Source: an uncultured Chitinophaga sp.
Lineage (GTDB): Bacteria > Bacteroidota > Bacteroidia > Chitinophagales > Chitinophagaceae
NCBI RefSeq assembly: GCF_946479755.1
Contig: NZ_CAMLHC010000030.1
Location: forward strand, 1 to 64,000
Reading direction: 5' to 3'
DNA: 64,000 nucleotides
Shown: positions 55,401 through 63,537 of the stretch, piece by piece
How the letters are laid out: the number at the start of each line of letters is the position of its first letter
Numbering within the stretch: position 1 is the stretch's first letter
The notes under the pieces: generated by a model
The model's database searches: none
What the model was told of the DNA's origin: nothing
What the model saw: the letters and a program-made list of their open reading frames with translations, nothing else
Made by a program: the position numbers and the translations under genes

Positions 55401-58041
55401 GAAAGAAAACCCTGCAGAAGCAGCCATGCTGGTATTCACTTCCGACAAACAGCACTACAAGGCAGGAGAGGATGTCAACCTCACCATTCCGAGCAGTGCC
55501 GGCGGCAGAGGCCTGATCAGTATAGAATCCGGCAGCAAGGTGCTCAAAACCTTCTGGATAAACACCCAACAGGGGCAAACCACTTTCCGCTTCAAGGCGG
55601 AAAAGAATATGACGCCCAATATATACGTCAACGTTACCCTGCTGCAGCCACATGCACAAACGATCAACGACCTGCCGATCCGTATGTATGGTACCATTCC
55701 CATTACCGTGGAAGATCCGGGTACCATCCTGAAACCGATGATCAGCATGGCCGACAAGCTGAAGCCGGAATCAGAGGCCACTATCAGCGTCAGCGAAGGC
55801 AACGGCAAACCCATGACTTACACCATCGCCATCGTGGATGAAGGCCTGCTGGACCTCACACGTTTCAAAACACCTGACCCGCACAGTTCTTTCTATGCCC
55901 GCGAAGCGCTCGGCGTGAAAACGTGGGACCTGTTCGACTTTGTCGTAGGCGCTTACGGTTCCGACCTGGAACGCATCCTGAGCATCGGTGGTGACGAAGG
56001 CCTGAATAAAAACGCCGGCGCCGCCAAGGCCAACCGCTTCAAGCCGGTCGTGAAATTCATGGGACCTTTCTACCTCAAAGGAGGCCAGAAACAAACACAT
56101 AAATTCAAGCTGCCGCCGTATATCGGTTCCGTAAAAGCCATGGTGGTAGCCGGACAGGAAGGCGCTTACGGTTTTGCGGAAAAAGCCGTGGCGGTGAAGA
56201 AGCCGCTCATGCTGCTGACAACCGCGCCACGCGTACTGGGACCGTCTGAAACCATACAGGTACCGGTGACCGTGTTTGGCCTCGAGCCCAACATCCGCTC
56301 CGCTAATGTGACCATCAGCACCAGCCCGCTGCTGGAAGTGGTAGGCGAAAGCACTAAAACCGTTACGTTCCCGCAACCGGGCGAACAAATGGTATACTTC
56401 GATGTAAAAGTGAAACCGCAGACCGGTATCGCGAAAATCAAGGTGACCGCCAGCAGCGGCGCAGAAAAAGCGGAAGAAGCCATCGAAATGGATGTTCGTA
56501 ATCCCAACCCGCCGATCACTAACGTAATAGACTATACGCTGGAAGCAGGCAAAAGCTGGAACACCGCTTTCAGTCCTGTAGGTATGGCCGGTACCAACAC
56601 CGGCGTGCTGGAAGTCTCCACCATTCCGTCGCTTAACCTCGGCAAACGCCTGCAGTACCTGATCAGCTATCCGCACGGCTGCGTTGAACAGATTACTTCC
56701 GGCGTATTCCCGCAGCTGACACTCAATCAACTGATGGACCTGAAAGAAACCCAGCTGGCAGAGATAGACCGCAACGTGAAAGCCGGTATCAACAGGCTCA
56801 AGGGCTTCCAGGCTTCGGATGGTGGTCTCAGCTACTGGCCGGGGTACGCACAGTCCGACGAATGGGGTACCAACTACGCCGGCCACTTCCTGCTGGAAGC
56901 ACAGGCCAAAGGGTATACCCTGCCTCCGGGCCTGCTGGACCAGTGGAAAAAATACCAGCGTAATAAAGCCACTACCTGGGCACCTAACTCGCAGAACTTC
57001 TATGGCGGCGATCTCACACAGGCCTACCGCCTGTACCTGCTGGCACTGGCCAAAGTGCCGGAAGTAGGCGCTATGAACCGGTTGAAAGAATTCAAATATA
57101 TCTCCACGCCGGCCAAATGGAGACTGGCAGCCGCCTACAAACTGGCCGGCCAGCCGGAAGTAGCAAACTCACTGGTACAAAACCTGAATACAGAGGTGAA
57201 ACCATACAGCCAGCTCGGCGGCACCTTTGGTTCCGACCTGCGCGATAAAGCTATGATCCTGGAAACACTCACGATCCTGGGCCAGCGTAACCGTGCCAAT
57301 GAACTGGTGAAACAAATCGCCATGCACCTGTCCCAACACGACCAGTGGTACAGCACCCAAACCACGGCCTATGCGCTGATCGCCATTGCTAAGTTCTGCG
57401 GCAGCAACAAAGGCGGCAGCAAGATGAACTTCAGCTATACGCTCAACGGCGCCAAAGGCAACGTTAACGGTCAGTCGTTTGTAACACAGCTGCCTGTTAC
57501 CTTCAACGGTTCACAAGGCAATGTGAGCGTGCAGAACAACGGACAAAACGTATTGTATGTTCGTCTCATTCTGCGCGGCCAGCCGGAAGCCGGTCAGGAA
57601 CCGGTAGCCAGCAATAACCCTGACGTACTGGACCTCCAGGTACGCTACAGCACCCGCGACGGCAAACCGCTGGACCCTGCTACCCTGAAACAGGGCAGCG
57701 ACTTCATGGCGACCGTCACCATCAAAAATCCGGGTAAACGCGGCTACTACGAGCAGATGGCGCTGTCACAGATATTCCCGTCAGGCTGGGAAATACTCAA
57801 CACCCGCCTTATGGACAACGACAGCACCTTCCACACTTCACCGCTTACGTACATGGATATACGCGATGACAGGGTGTATACCTACTTCAACATTGAGGAA
57901 AACAAAATCCACACCTACAATGTGCTGCTCAATGCAGCATATCTGGGACGGTACTATCTCCCGGCCGTTTCCTGCGAAGCGATGTATGATAATACCATCA
58001 GCGCTTTTGCAACAGGCAAATGGGTAGAAGTGGTGAAATAA
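52438..58041 (+). CDS. Alpha-2-macroglobulin family lipoprotein
   Basis: Very large envelope protein (1867 aa) of the bacterial alpha-2-macroglobulin family, thought to trap proteases at a damaged envelope. Start at ATG 52438: lipobox SLISGC (Cys about 25). Repeated macroglobulin-type beta domains fill the N-terminal half, with a low-complexity acidic, Tyr-rich insert (about 455-525). The thioester motif is intact (YPHGCVEQ, about residue 1415), so covalent capture is plausible. In other bacteria it pairs with pbpC; here pbpC follows about 1.3 kb later, with a reverse-strand gene between. Confidence 0.94.
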   Translation: MHPTKRLFAVVALFVSLVALSLISGCRTTKKEMNPGFAKYIDAYTAGIISRQSPIRVQLAGQVNVTHTQNEPLDKEVFDFSPSIKGKSYWVDATTIEFRPDENLQPGKTYQANFKLGKIMDVPSDLKSFDFEFKVIKPSFSIDMSGLKASTNTTLDKMTFTGAVYTADVETPQAIEKLITAQYGGKTLPVTWQHNAGERTSKFTISNIDRTNIARNLELSWNGSALKVDNSGKKTVEVPAVGDFKVLDVKAMSDPEQHLLVQFSDPVSVAQSLEGLIGISGQGDLRYTIDGSEVKVYAPVRLEGTYNAVINEGVINITDKRLGKSYSSNVNFENTMPAVTIPGKGVILPESNKLVMPFEAVNLNAVDVTIIKIYENNVPQYLQTNNLDGDAELRRVGKPVVEKTIRLDTDKSVNLHKKNRFFLDLDKLLRTEPGAIYRITIGFRKAYALTACTEEKKKDSTATGDDGEEAGEEDESEYYGYNDSGKFDEDDDFWNRYDSYYPYGYNWNRRNDACSNSYYNKDKWASRNVICSNIGLIAKRGNNNSMLVAVTDIRDTKPLTGVELELLDYQNQVIFKTKSDGEGLATFDLKRKPYLLIAKKDNERGYLKLDDGSSLPLSRFDVQGEEVQSGIKGFLYGERGVWRPGDSIYLTFMLEDKDKKLPADHPVTLELYNPKGQLYKRINQHENLNGFYSFATATQPEDPTGSWVAKVKVGGATFQKNVRIETVKPNRLKIKIDFGSNTALSKTGTTGNLSAMWMFGATAQHLKAKVDVTLIQASTSFKNFSGFTFDDPVTHFETENKTIFEGPLSETGSAPIKTDIQLGKLAPGQLKANFEVKVFEPGGDFSIDHFSMPYNPFTSYVGLRLPEGDRTTGMLLTDKSHTVEIVDVDDRGNLTSGTREVQVELYKVRWRWWWDQGESEYSNFTQDSYNQLLSKETVTLNNGKGQWSLRINQPDWGRYLVRVKDLQSGHTSGKSVYIDWPGWAERMQKENPAEAAMLVFTSDKQHYKAGEDVNLTIPSSAGGRGLISIESGSKVLKTFWINTQQGQTTFRFKAEKNMTPNIYVNVTLLQPHAQTINDLPIRMYGTIPITVEDPGTILKPMISMADKLKPESEATISVSEGNGKPMTYTIAIVDEGLLDLTRFKTPDPHSSFYAREALGVKTWDLFDFVVGAYGSDLERILSIGGDEGLNKNAGAAKANRFKPVVKFMGPFYLKGGQKQTHKFKLPPYIGSVKAMVVAGQEGAYGFAEKAVAVKKPLMLLTTAPRVLGPSETIQVPVTVFGLEPNIRSANVTISTSPLLEVVGESTKTVTFPQPGEQMVYFDVKVKPQTGIAKIKVTASSGAEKAEEAIEMDVRNPNPPITNVIDYTLEAGKSWNTAFSPVGMAGTNTGVLEVSTIPSLNLGKRLQYLISYPHGCVEQITSGVFPQLTLNQLMDLKETQLAEIDRNVKAGINRLKGFQASDGGLSYWPGYAQSDEWGTNYAGHFLLEAQAKGYTLPPGLLDQWKKYQRNKATTWAPNSQNFYGGDLTQAYRLYLLALAKVPEVGAMNRLKEFKYISTPAKWRLAAAYKLAGQPEVANSLVQNLNTEVKPYSQLGGTFGSDLRDKAMILETLTILGQRNRANELVKQIAMHLSQHDQWYSTQTTAYALIAIAKFCGSNKGGSKMNFSYTLNGAKGNVNGQSFVTQLPVTFNGSQGNVSVQNNGQNVLYVRLILRGQPEAGQEPVASNNPDVLDLQVRYSTRDGKPLDPATLKQGSDFMATVTIKNPGKRGYYEQMALSQIFPSGWEILNTRLMDNDSTFHTSPLTYMDIRDDRVYTYFNIEENKIHTYNVLLNAAYLGRYYLPAVSCEAMYDNTISAFATGKWVEVVK

Positions 58042-58048
58042 GACGATA

Positions 58049-58107
58049 TTCTTTAACGCAAAAGCGGCCATCTCGTTTCAGGAGATGGCCGCTTTTGCGT
58101 TAAAGAA
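58049..58107. terminator. Perfect 26-bp hairpin after the alpha-2-macroglobulin gene
   Basis: Arms 58049-58074 and 58082-58107 are exact reverse complements, loop GTTTCAG. The core is GCGGCCATCTC / GAGATGGCCGC. It lies 8 bp after the macroglobulin stop and, as the adjoining genes converge, can serve both. It is exceptionally long for an intrinsic terminator. Confidence 0.85.
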
Positions 58108-58132
58108 GCTATAAAATATTATGGTTATTTTT

Positions 58133-58161
58133 AAATTGTGCCATCACTGATGGCACAATTT
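58133..58161. repeat. 29-bp palindrome, copy 1, beside the DUF1016 stop
   Basis: Arms AAATTGTGCCATCA (58133-58146) and TGATGGCACAATTT (58148-58161) are exact reverse complements around one C. It ends 1 nt from the stop codon of the reverse-strand DUF1016 gene. It shares 25 of 29 positions with the palindrome inside that gene. Confidence 0.9.
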
Positions 58162-58162
58162 C

Positions 58163-59218
58163 TTATTGATTTTCAGCGCTTTGCTCAAACAGTTCATGCA
58201 TTTTTTGCTCCAATATCTTCTTATCCGGCAAAAAAGTCTGGTATTCCGAAATGATCGTAGGCGATAAATTTCTGTTCATAGCATACTCTACCACTTCCTT
58301 GTTTTGATCCCTGCATAACAGAATACCTACGCTGGGTCTTTCATGTTCTCTTTTCACTTTTCTATCCAGGGCTTCCAGGTAAAAATTCAGCTTACCCAGG
58401 TACTCAGGCATGAAGTCGGTGGTTTTTAATTCAAAGGCCACGAGGCACTGCAAGTCACGATGGAAAAATAGGAGATCAATATAAAAGTCCGTGCCTCCGA
58501 CCGTTACCCGGTATTCTTCCCCGATGAAAGTAAAGCCATCGCCTAACTCAAGGATAAAGTCTTTGATTTTACTGATGAGCGCGTGTTGCAAGTCTTTCTC
58601 ACTATGGTTTTCCGGGAGATTTAAAAATTCGAACACATATTTGTCTCTAAAGAGCAGGCTTTCATCACCTTTAATATTGGTGCCTGATACTGGTAACTGG
58701 TGCTCTCCTAACTTCACTCGCTCGTACAGGCAGCTTTTGATTTGTCTTTCCAATTCGCGGACAGAGTAATTTTCCTGCACGCATAAACGGAGATAAAATT
58801 CAGACTCATCCCTGGATTTTGTTTTAACCATTAGCGTTAAATGATGTGTCCAGGAAACTCTTACAAGGATCGTATTACGAATATCTGTAAATTGTGTCAT
58901 CGGTGATGACACAATTTTTCTTTGATTTACAATCTTTTTTACAGATATTTTTTCATCATATGAAAGATAAAATGTATAAAATTGTAACATTCTATAAAGT
59001 CCACGATCGTTAAACCCCTTTAATTCGGGATGTTTTTTGGCGATGTAATATGCCAATTCCGGAATCATTCCTTCTCCCCAACTGGCACTCGCTATCTTCT
59101 TATGTATATATTCTCCCACCTGCCAGTAAAGGTTAATCATTTCAATGTTTACATTTTTTTGTGTGTTATACTGCGACCGCTTAATAAGCGTCACTATTTC
59201 CGTAAATTGCTCCGTCAT
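58163..59218 (-). CDS. DUF1016/YhcG-type PDDEXK nuclease family protein
   Basis: A 351-aa protein with an N-terminal DUF1016 domain (about 5-175, with WQVGEYIHKKI and the family segment VSWTHHLTL) and a C-terminal PD-(D/E)XK nuclease-like domain (about 215-320), where D in TDFYIDLLFFH and the ELK in VAFELKTTDF fit the active site. Members are known as putative nucleases of mobile or defence contexts. It reads opposite to its neighbours, splits the macroglobulin/pbpC pair and looks more AT-rich than both, which suggests acquisition. A 29-bp palindrome lies within codons 101-110. Function not established. Confidence 0.9.
   Translation of the reverse strand: MTEQFTEIVTLIKRSQYNTQKNVNIEMINLYWQVGEYIHKKIASASWGEGMIPELAYYIAKKHPELKGFNDRGLYRMLQFYTFYLSYDEKISVKKIVNQRKIVSSPMTQFTDIRNTILVRVSWTHHLTLMVKTKSRDESEFYLRLCVQENYSVRELERQIKSCLYERVKLGEHQLPVSGTNIKGDESLLFRDKYVFEFLNLPENHSEKDLQHALISKIKDFILELGDGFTFIGEEYRVTVGGTDFYIDLLFFHRDLQCLVAFELKTTDFMPEYLGKLNFYLEALDRKVKREHERPSVGILLCRDQNKEVVEYAMNRNLSPTIISEYQTFLPDKKILEQKMHELFEQSAENQ
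58889..58917. repeat. 29-bp palindrome, copy 2, inside the DUF1016 coding sequence
   Basis: Arms AAATTGTGTCATC (58889-58901) and GATGACACAATTT (58905-58917) are exact reverse complements around GGT. It encodes residues 101-110 (KIVSSPMTQF) at the junction before the conserved SWTHH segment. Compared with copy 1 the changes at arm positions 9 and 21 are compensatory (C-G against T-A). Confidence 0.9.
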
Positions 59219-59354
59219 AGAAAAAGATTTTTGGGTTAATTGGATATGGTTTTTAAAAAGAAGCTCCGAATTTAAGTATCCGGAAACACAATCTCCTGTT
59301 CATTTTGCAGGTGATAATGAACGGATCAGCACAAATGAATTCGAACCGATCAAA

Positions 59355-61808
59355 ATGAACAAACCTGAACACCTCAGAACATTAACCCCAACGACAATAC
59401 GTTTAACTCGGATGAAATTTCAACGCTTCAGGCAATGGTGTAAAAAAAGAAAATGGTGGCTTACCGCTGCCGGTGTATTACTGATTGCCTACTATTTTTG
59501 TTTGCCCCGCCAACTGTTTACCAACCCGACCTCCTTTGTACTGGAAGATGTAAACGGCGACTTGCTCAACGCCGGTATCGCGCCCGACGGGCAATGGCGC
59601 TTTCCGTACAACCCGCACGTGCCGGAGAAATTCGCAAAATGTATCGTTGCCTACGAGGATAAACGGTTTTATTATCACTGGGGGATAGACCCGCTGGCGA
59701 TAAGCCGTGCCATCCGGCAAAACCTGCGGGGCAAGAAAGTCATCAGCGGTGGCAGCACCCTCACCATGCAGGTCATCCGCATCTCCCGCAATCAGCCCCG
59801 TACTTTCTGGCAGAAAATGGTGGAAGCGGTACTCGCTACCCGCCTTGAGTTTGCAGCCTCTAAAAAGAAAATCATCGCCCTGTACGCTGCCAATGCACCG
59901 TTCGGCGGCAACGTGGTTGGACTGGAAGCCGCTTCCTGGCGCTATTACGGCCGTAAGGCCGACCAGCTCTCATGGGGAGAAATGGCGGCGCTGGCGGTAC
60001 TTCCCAACAGTCCGGCCCTGGTGCATCCCGGCCGCAACCGGAATACGCTGCTCAACAAACGGAACCAGCTGCTGGATAAACTGTGGCGCAACGAAACCAT
60101 CGACAGCATCACCTGCCAGCTGGCCAAACTGGAACCGCTGCCTGCGCAACCGCTGGCATTGCCGCAAGATGCGCCGCACCTGCTGGACCGCTTCCGGCTC
60201 GACTATCAGCAGCAAAAGTCTGATGGTCCTACCCGCATTAAAAGCACCGTAGAAGCACCGCTGCAAAAGAACGTCACGGCCATAGCGGAAAGATACCACA
60301 ACGCCTACAAGGCCAACGGCATCAACAACGCCGCCGTACTGGTGCTGGATGTGGAAACAGGCAACACGCTCGCCTATGTAGGCAACATTTACAATCCTGC
60401 CAATCCTGAACTGGAGAGCCATGTGGACATCATACAGGCAAGGAGAAGTCCCGGCAGTACGCTTAAACCGGTGCTGTACGCAGCCATGCTCAACGACGGA
60501 TTGATATTGCCCAATACCCTGATACCGGACATCCCCACACAGATAGCCGGCTATTCACCGCAGAACTTCGACCTCGGATACGATGGCGCCGTGCCTGCCT
60601 CCCGCGCGCTGGCGCGGTCGCTCAATATCCCCGCGGTACGCATGTTGCAGATGTACCGCTATGAGCGCTTTCATACGCTGCTGCAGAAAATGGGCATCAC
60701 CACGCTGACGAAACCGGCCGACCACTACGGCCTGTCGCTCATCCTCGGCGGCGGGGAAACCACGCTCTGGGAAATGTGCGGTATGTACGCCAGCATGGCC
60801 CGTACGCTCGTTCATCTCGATCAATACCACGGCAAATACGATATGGACGACATCCATCCGCCTAACTACCGGTCAGACATACAACGTCCTTCACAATACG
60901 GATTGAGCAAAGATGGCGTACTGGACGCCGGCTCGATCTGGTACACCTTTGAAGCGATGACGGAAGTAATGCGCCCCGGCGAAGAGCTGCTGTGGCAACA
61001 GTTCTCATCCACACAACGCATCGCCTGGAAAACAGGTACCAGCTTCGGCTTCCGCGACGGATGGGCTATCGGTGTCACTCCCAAATACGTAGTCGGCGTA
61101 TGGGTCGGCAATGCGGACGGAGAAGGCCGCCCCGGCCTTATCGGCGTGTCCACGGCAGCGCCCATCCTCTTCGATGTATTCAGGCTGTTACGCACCGGCA
61201 GCTGGTTCACCACACCCACCGCCCATCTCCGGAAAGTAGAAGTATGCCGCAAAAGCGGCTACCGCGCCAACGACCTGTGCGATGAAAAAGATTCCATCTA
61301 TGTGCCGGCAGCCGGTATCCGTTCAGGCGTATGTCCTTACCATCAGTTGGTACACCTGGACCGCACTGGCCAATGGCGGGTAACGGAAAGCTGCGAGTCG
61401 CCACAATACATGCAGCATAAACCGTGGTTCATCCTGCCACCATCACAGGAGTTCTACTACCGCAGCAAAAACTACTACGCGCCACTGCCGCCTTATAAGC
61501 CGGACTGCATCGCCTCGCTGGGGCAGGACCGGGCGCCGATAGAACTGATCTACCCGCGGCCCAACGCCCGCATCTTTGTGCCGACAGAGCTGAACGGGCA
61601 ACCCGGCCAGACGATCTTTACGGCGACGCACCGAAATAGTACCGCCAAAATATTCTGGCACCTCGATAACAATTTCATCGGGGAAACGGTGGAATTCCAC
61701 CAGATGGCGCTACATCCGCCGGCAGGTAAACATACCATCACGCTGGTAGATGAAAACGGAGAGAGGATTGAACAGGCTTTCGAAATACTGGAAAAAGAAA
61801 AAGAGTAG
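59355..61808 (+). CDS. pbpC: Penicillin-binding protein 1C
   Basis: Bifunctional peptidoglycan synthase (about 817 aa) anchored by one N-terminal membrane helix (WWLTAAGVLLIAYYFCL). The GT51 glycosyltransferase domain shows EDKRFYYHWGIDP, GGSTLTMQ and NAPFGGNVVGLEAASWRYYG. The transpeptidase domain has SPGSTLKP (SxxK), RSLNIP (SxN) and KTGTSFGFRDGW (KTG). The C-terminal PBP1C (BiPBP_C) domain follows. I choose ATG 59355 (MNKPEHLRT); ATG 59412 (MKFQRFRQW) is also possible. It is the usual partner of alpha-2-macroglobulin proteins. Confidence 0.94.
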   Translation: MNKPEHLRTLTPTTIRLTRMKFQRFRQWCKKRKWWLTAAGVLLIAYYFCLPRQLFTNPTSFVLEDVNGDLLNAGIAPDGQWRFPYNPHVPEKFAKCIVAYEDKRFYYHWGIDPLAISRAIRQNLRGKKVISGGSTLTMQVIRISRNQPRTFWQKMVEAVLATRLEFAASKKKIIALYAANAPFGGNVVGLEAASWRYYGRKADQLSWGEMAALAVLPNSPALVHPGRNRNTLLNKRNQLLDKLWRNETIDSITCQLAKLEPLPAQPLALPQDAPHLLDRFRLDYQQQKSDGPTRIKSTVEAPLQKNVTAIAERYHNAYKANGINNAAVLVLDVETGNTLAYVGNIYNPANPELESHVDIIQARRSPGSTLKPVLYAAMLNDGLILPNTLIPDIPTQIAGYSPQNFDLGYDGAVPASRALARSLNIPAVRMLQMYRYERFHTLLQKMGITTLTKPADHYGLSLILGGGETTLWEMCGMYASMARTLVHLDQYHGKYDMDDIHPPNYRSDIQRPSQYGLSKDGVLDAGSIWYTFEAMTEVMRPGEELLWQQFSSTQRIAWKTGTSFGFRDGWAIGVTPKYVVGVWVGNADGEGRPGLIGVSTAAPILFDVFRLLRTGSWFTTPTAHLRKVEVCRKSGYRANDLCDEKDSIYVPAAGIRSGVCPYHQLVHLDRTGQWRVTESCESPQYMQHKPWFILPPSQEFYYRSKNYYAPLPPYKPDCIASLGQDRAPIELIYPRPNARIFVPTELNGQPGQTIFTATHRNSTAKIFWHLDNNFIGETVEFHQMALHPPAGKHTITLVDENGERIEQAFEILEKEKE

Positions 61809-61816
61809 CAAGCATA

Positions 61817-61847
61817 AAAAAAGCGAAGACAATGTCTTCGCTTTTTT
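61817..61847. terminator. Bidirectional terminator between pbpC and rarA
   Basis: Perfect 14-bp stem AAAAAAGCGAAGAC (61817-61830) / GTCTTCGCTTTTTT (61834-61847), 3-nt loop, T-tract on both strands. Confidence 0.93.
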
Positions 61848-61854
61848 GTTATGA

Positions 61855-63111
61855 TCAGTAGTTATACTTGTCCTTCCACAATTGCTTCAGATGCCGCCGC
61901 AGCTCATCTTCCCGCGCATTCTTTCCCGGATCGTACAGCTTGGTGCCTTTGATGGCGTCCGGCAGAAACTCCTGCATCACGAAATTGTTGTCATAGTCAT
62001 GCGCATAAGCGTATCCTTTGCCATAATCCATTTCCTTCATCATTTTCGTAGGGGCGTTACGGATATGCATAGGCACCGGCAGGTCGCCGGTTTTCGCTAC
62101 CAGTGACTGTGCTGCGTTGATCGCCATGTAAGACGCATTGCTCTTGGCAGAGGAAGCGAGATAAGTCACGCATTGCGACAGGATGATCCTCGACTCCGGA
62201 TAGCCGATCAGGTTCACCGCCTGAAAGCAGCTGGTGGCCAGCAGCAAGGCATTCGGATTAGCGTTGCCGATATCTTCGGAGGCCAGTATCACCAAACGAC
62301 GCGCAATAAATTTCACATCTTCACCGCCTTCTATCATACGGGCCAGGTAATACACGGCGGCATTGGGATCGCTGCCACGGATGCTTTTGATAAAAGCGGA
62401 GATAATATCGTAGTGCTGTTCCCCTGTCTTATCGTAGATGGCTACCCGCTGCTGCGCGATGTCCATCACCTTCTGATCGGTGATAACGATAGGGTCTTCC
62501 TGCAGCGTACTCACTACCAGCTCAAACAGGTTGAGCAGCTTGCGGGCGTCACCGCCGGAGATATTAAACAGCGCGGCTGTTTCCTTTAATTCAATTTTTT
62601 TTGTTTTCAGCCACTCGTCGCGCTCCATGGCCTGGTGCAACAACTGCATCAGCTGATCGTTGCCCAGCGGCCGCAATACATATACCTGGCTGCGTGATAA
62701 AACCGCTGCATTTACTTCGAAGGAAGGATTTTCGGTCGTAGCGCCGATGAGGGTGACGATACCTTTCTCCACAGCCCCCAGCAGTGCGTCCTGCTGGGAT
62801 TTGTTGAACCGGTGGATCTCATCGATAAAGAGCACCGCGTGCCGCTGGCGCCGGGCCATCTCTATCACTTCCCTTACTTCCTTTACGCCGGCAGAAATGG
62901 CGCTCAGCGTATAAAAAGGGACCTGGAGGGTATGTGCGATGATATTGGCGATGGTTGTTTTACCTACGCCGGGAGGCCCCCACAGGATCATGGAAGGTAT
63001 TTTTCCCTGCTCAATGGCTTTTCTGAGGATACTGTCTTTTCCGGTAAGATGTTCCTGCCCCACCAGTTCGTCCAACGTCACAGGTCTTAACCGTTCTGCT
63101 AATGGTTGCAT
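61855..63111 (-). CDS. rarA: Replication-associated recombination protein A (MgsA/RarA)
   Basis: AAA+ ATPase (418 aa) acting at stalled replication forks and homologous to eukaryotic Mgs1/WRNIP1. It has Walker A GPPGVGKTT (about 46-54), Walker B VLFIDEIHRFNKSQQDALL, sensor GATTENPSFEVN and the C-terminal tetramerisation region with DPNAAVYYLARMIEGGEDVKFIARRL. Length is typical. On the reverse strand with trHb and membrane-protein genes upstream. Confidence 0.96.
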   Translation of the reverse strand: MQPLAERLRPVTLDELVGQEHLTGKDSILRKAIEQGKIPSMILWGPPGVGKTTIANIIAHTLQVPFYTLSAISAGVKEVREVIEMARRQRHAVLFIDEIHRFNKSQQDALLGAVEKGIVTLIGATTENPSFEVNAAVLSRSQVYVLRPLGNDQLMQLLHQAMERDEWLKTKKIELKETAALFNISGGDARKLLNLFELVVSTLQEDPIVITDQKVMDIAQQRVAIYDKTGEQHYDIISAFIKSIRGSDPNAAVYYLARMIEGGEDVKFIARRLVILASEDIGNANPNALLLATSCFQAVNLIGYPESRIILSQCVTYLASSAKSNASYMAINAAQSLVAKTGDLPVPMHIRNAPTKMMKEMDYGKGYAYAHDYDNNFVMQEFLPDAIKGTKLYDPGKNAREDELRRHLKQLWKDKYNY

Positions 63112-63136
63112 ACACTTTTATTCTACAGGATGATGA

Positions 63137-63526
63137 TTATTTGGGTTGATTGATCTGCTGCATTTTAAACTGCATGATGTCTTTGATAGAGCGGGCGCGG
63201 CTGATGGCCAGCTCCGTTTTTTCACCGGTAAACAGCTCGTTTACCGTTGTTTCAAACAGGGAGATCCAGCGATCAAAATGAGCCGGTTGAAGCGGCACTT
63301 TCTGGTTCACCGCAAAATGCGGCGCCATGGTGTTTCTGCCGTAACGGTTACTGTCCAGCAACAGCTGCTCCCAGAAGTCGTACATAATGGGCAGATGTTT
63401 GTCCCAGTCCACCCGGGCGACGTCCTGAAAGATATAGCCGATAACATCGTCCACCTTCACCTTCTCGTAAAAGCGGTCTACCAACAACTGGATATCCGCT
63501 CTGCTGGTTATCTGCTTCTTTTCCAT
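63137..63526 (-). CDS. Group III truncated haemoglobin
   Basis: A small (129 aa) haem protein of the trHbIII class. Family pieces visible are YDFWEQLLLDSNRYGRNTMAPHF, the proximal His in AHFDRWISLFETTV and LFTGEKTELAISRARSI. Members bind O2 and NO; a protective or oxygen-binding role is inference. I start at ATG 63526 rather than the GTG one codon before. It is 25 bp upstream of rarA and probably co-transcribed with it. Confidence 0.92.
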   Translation of the reverse strand: MEKKQITSRADIQLLVDRFYEKVKVDDVIGYIFQDVARVDWDKHLPIMYDFWEQLLLDSNRYGRNTMAPHFAVNQKVPLQPAHFDRWISLFETTVNELFTGEKTELAISRARSIKDIMQFKMQQINQPK

Positions 63527-63537
63527 CACTATGTCGT

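Noticed and set aside
58108..59354. Insertion sequence
   Set aside because: No transposase and no terminal inverted repeats at its edges; only the two internal palindromes were found, so an ordinary IS is not supported.
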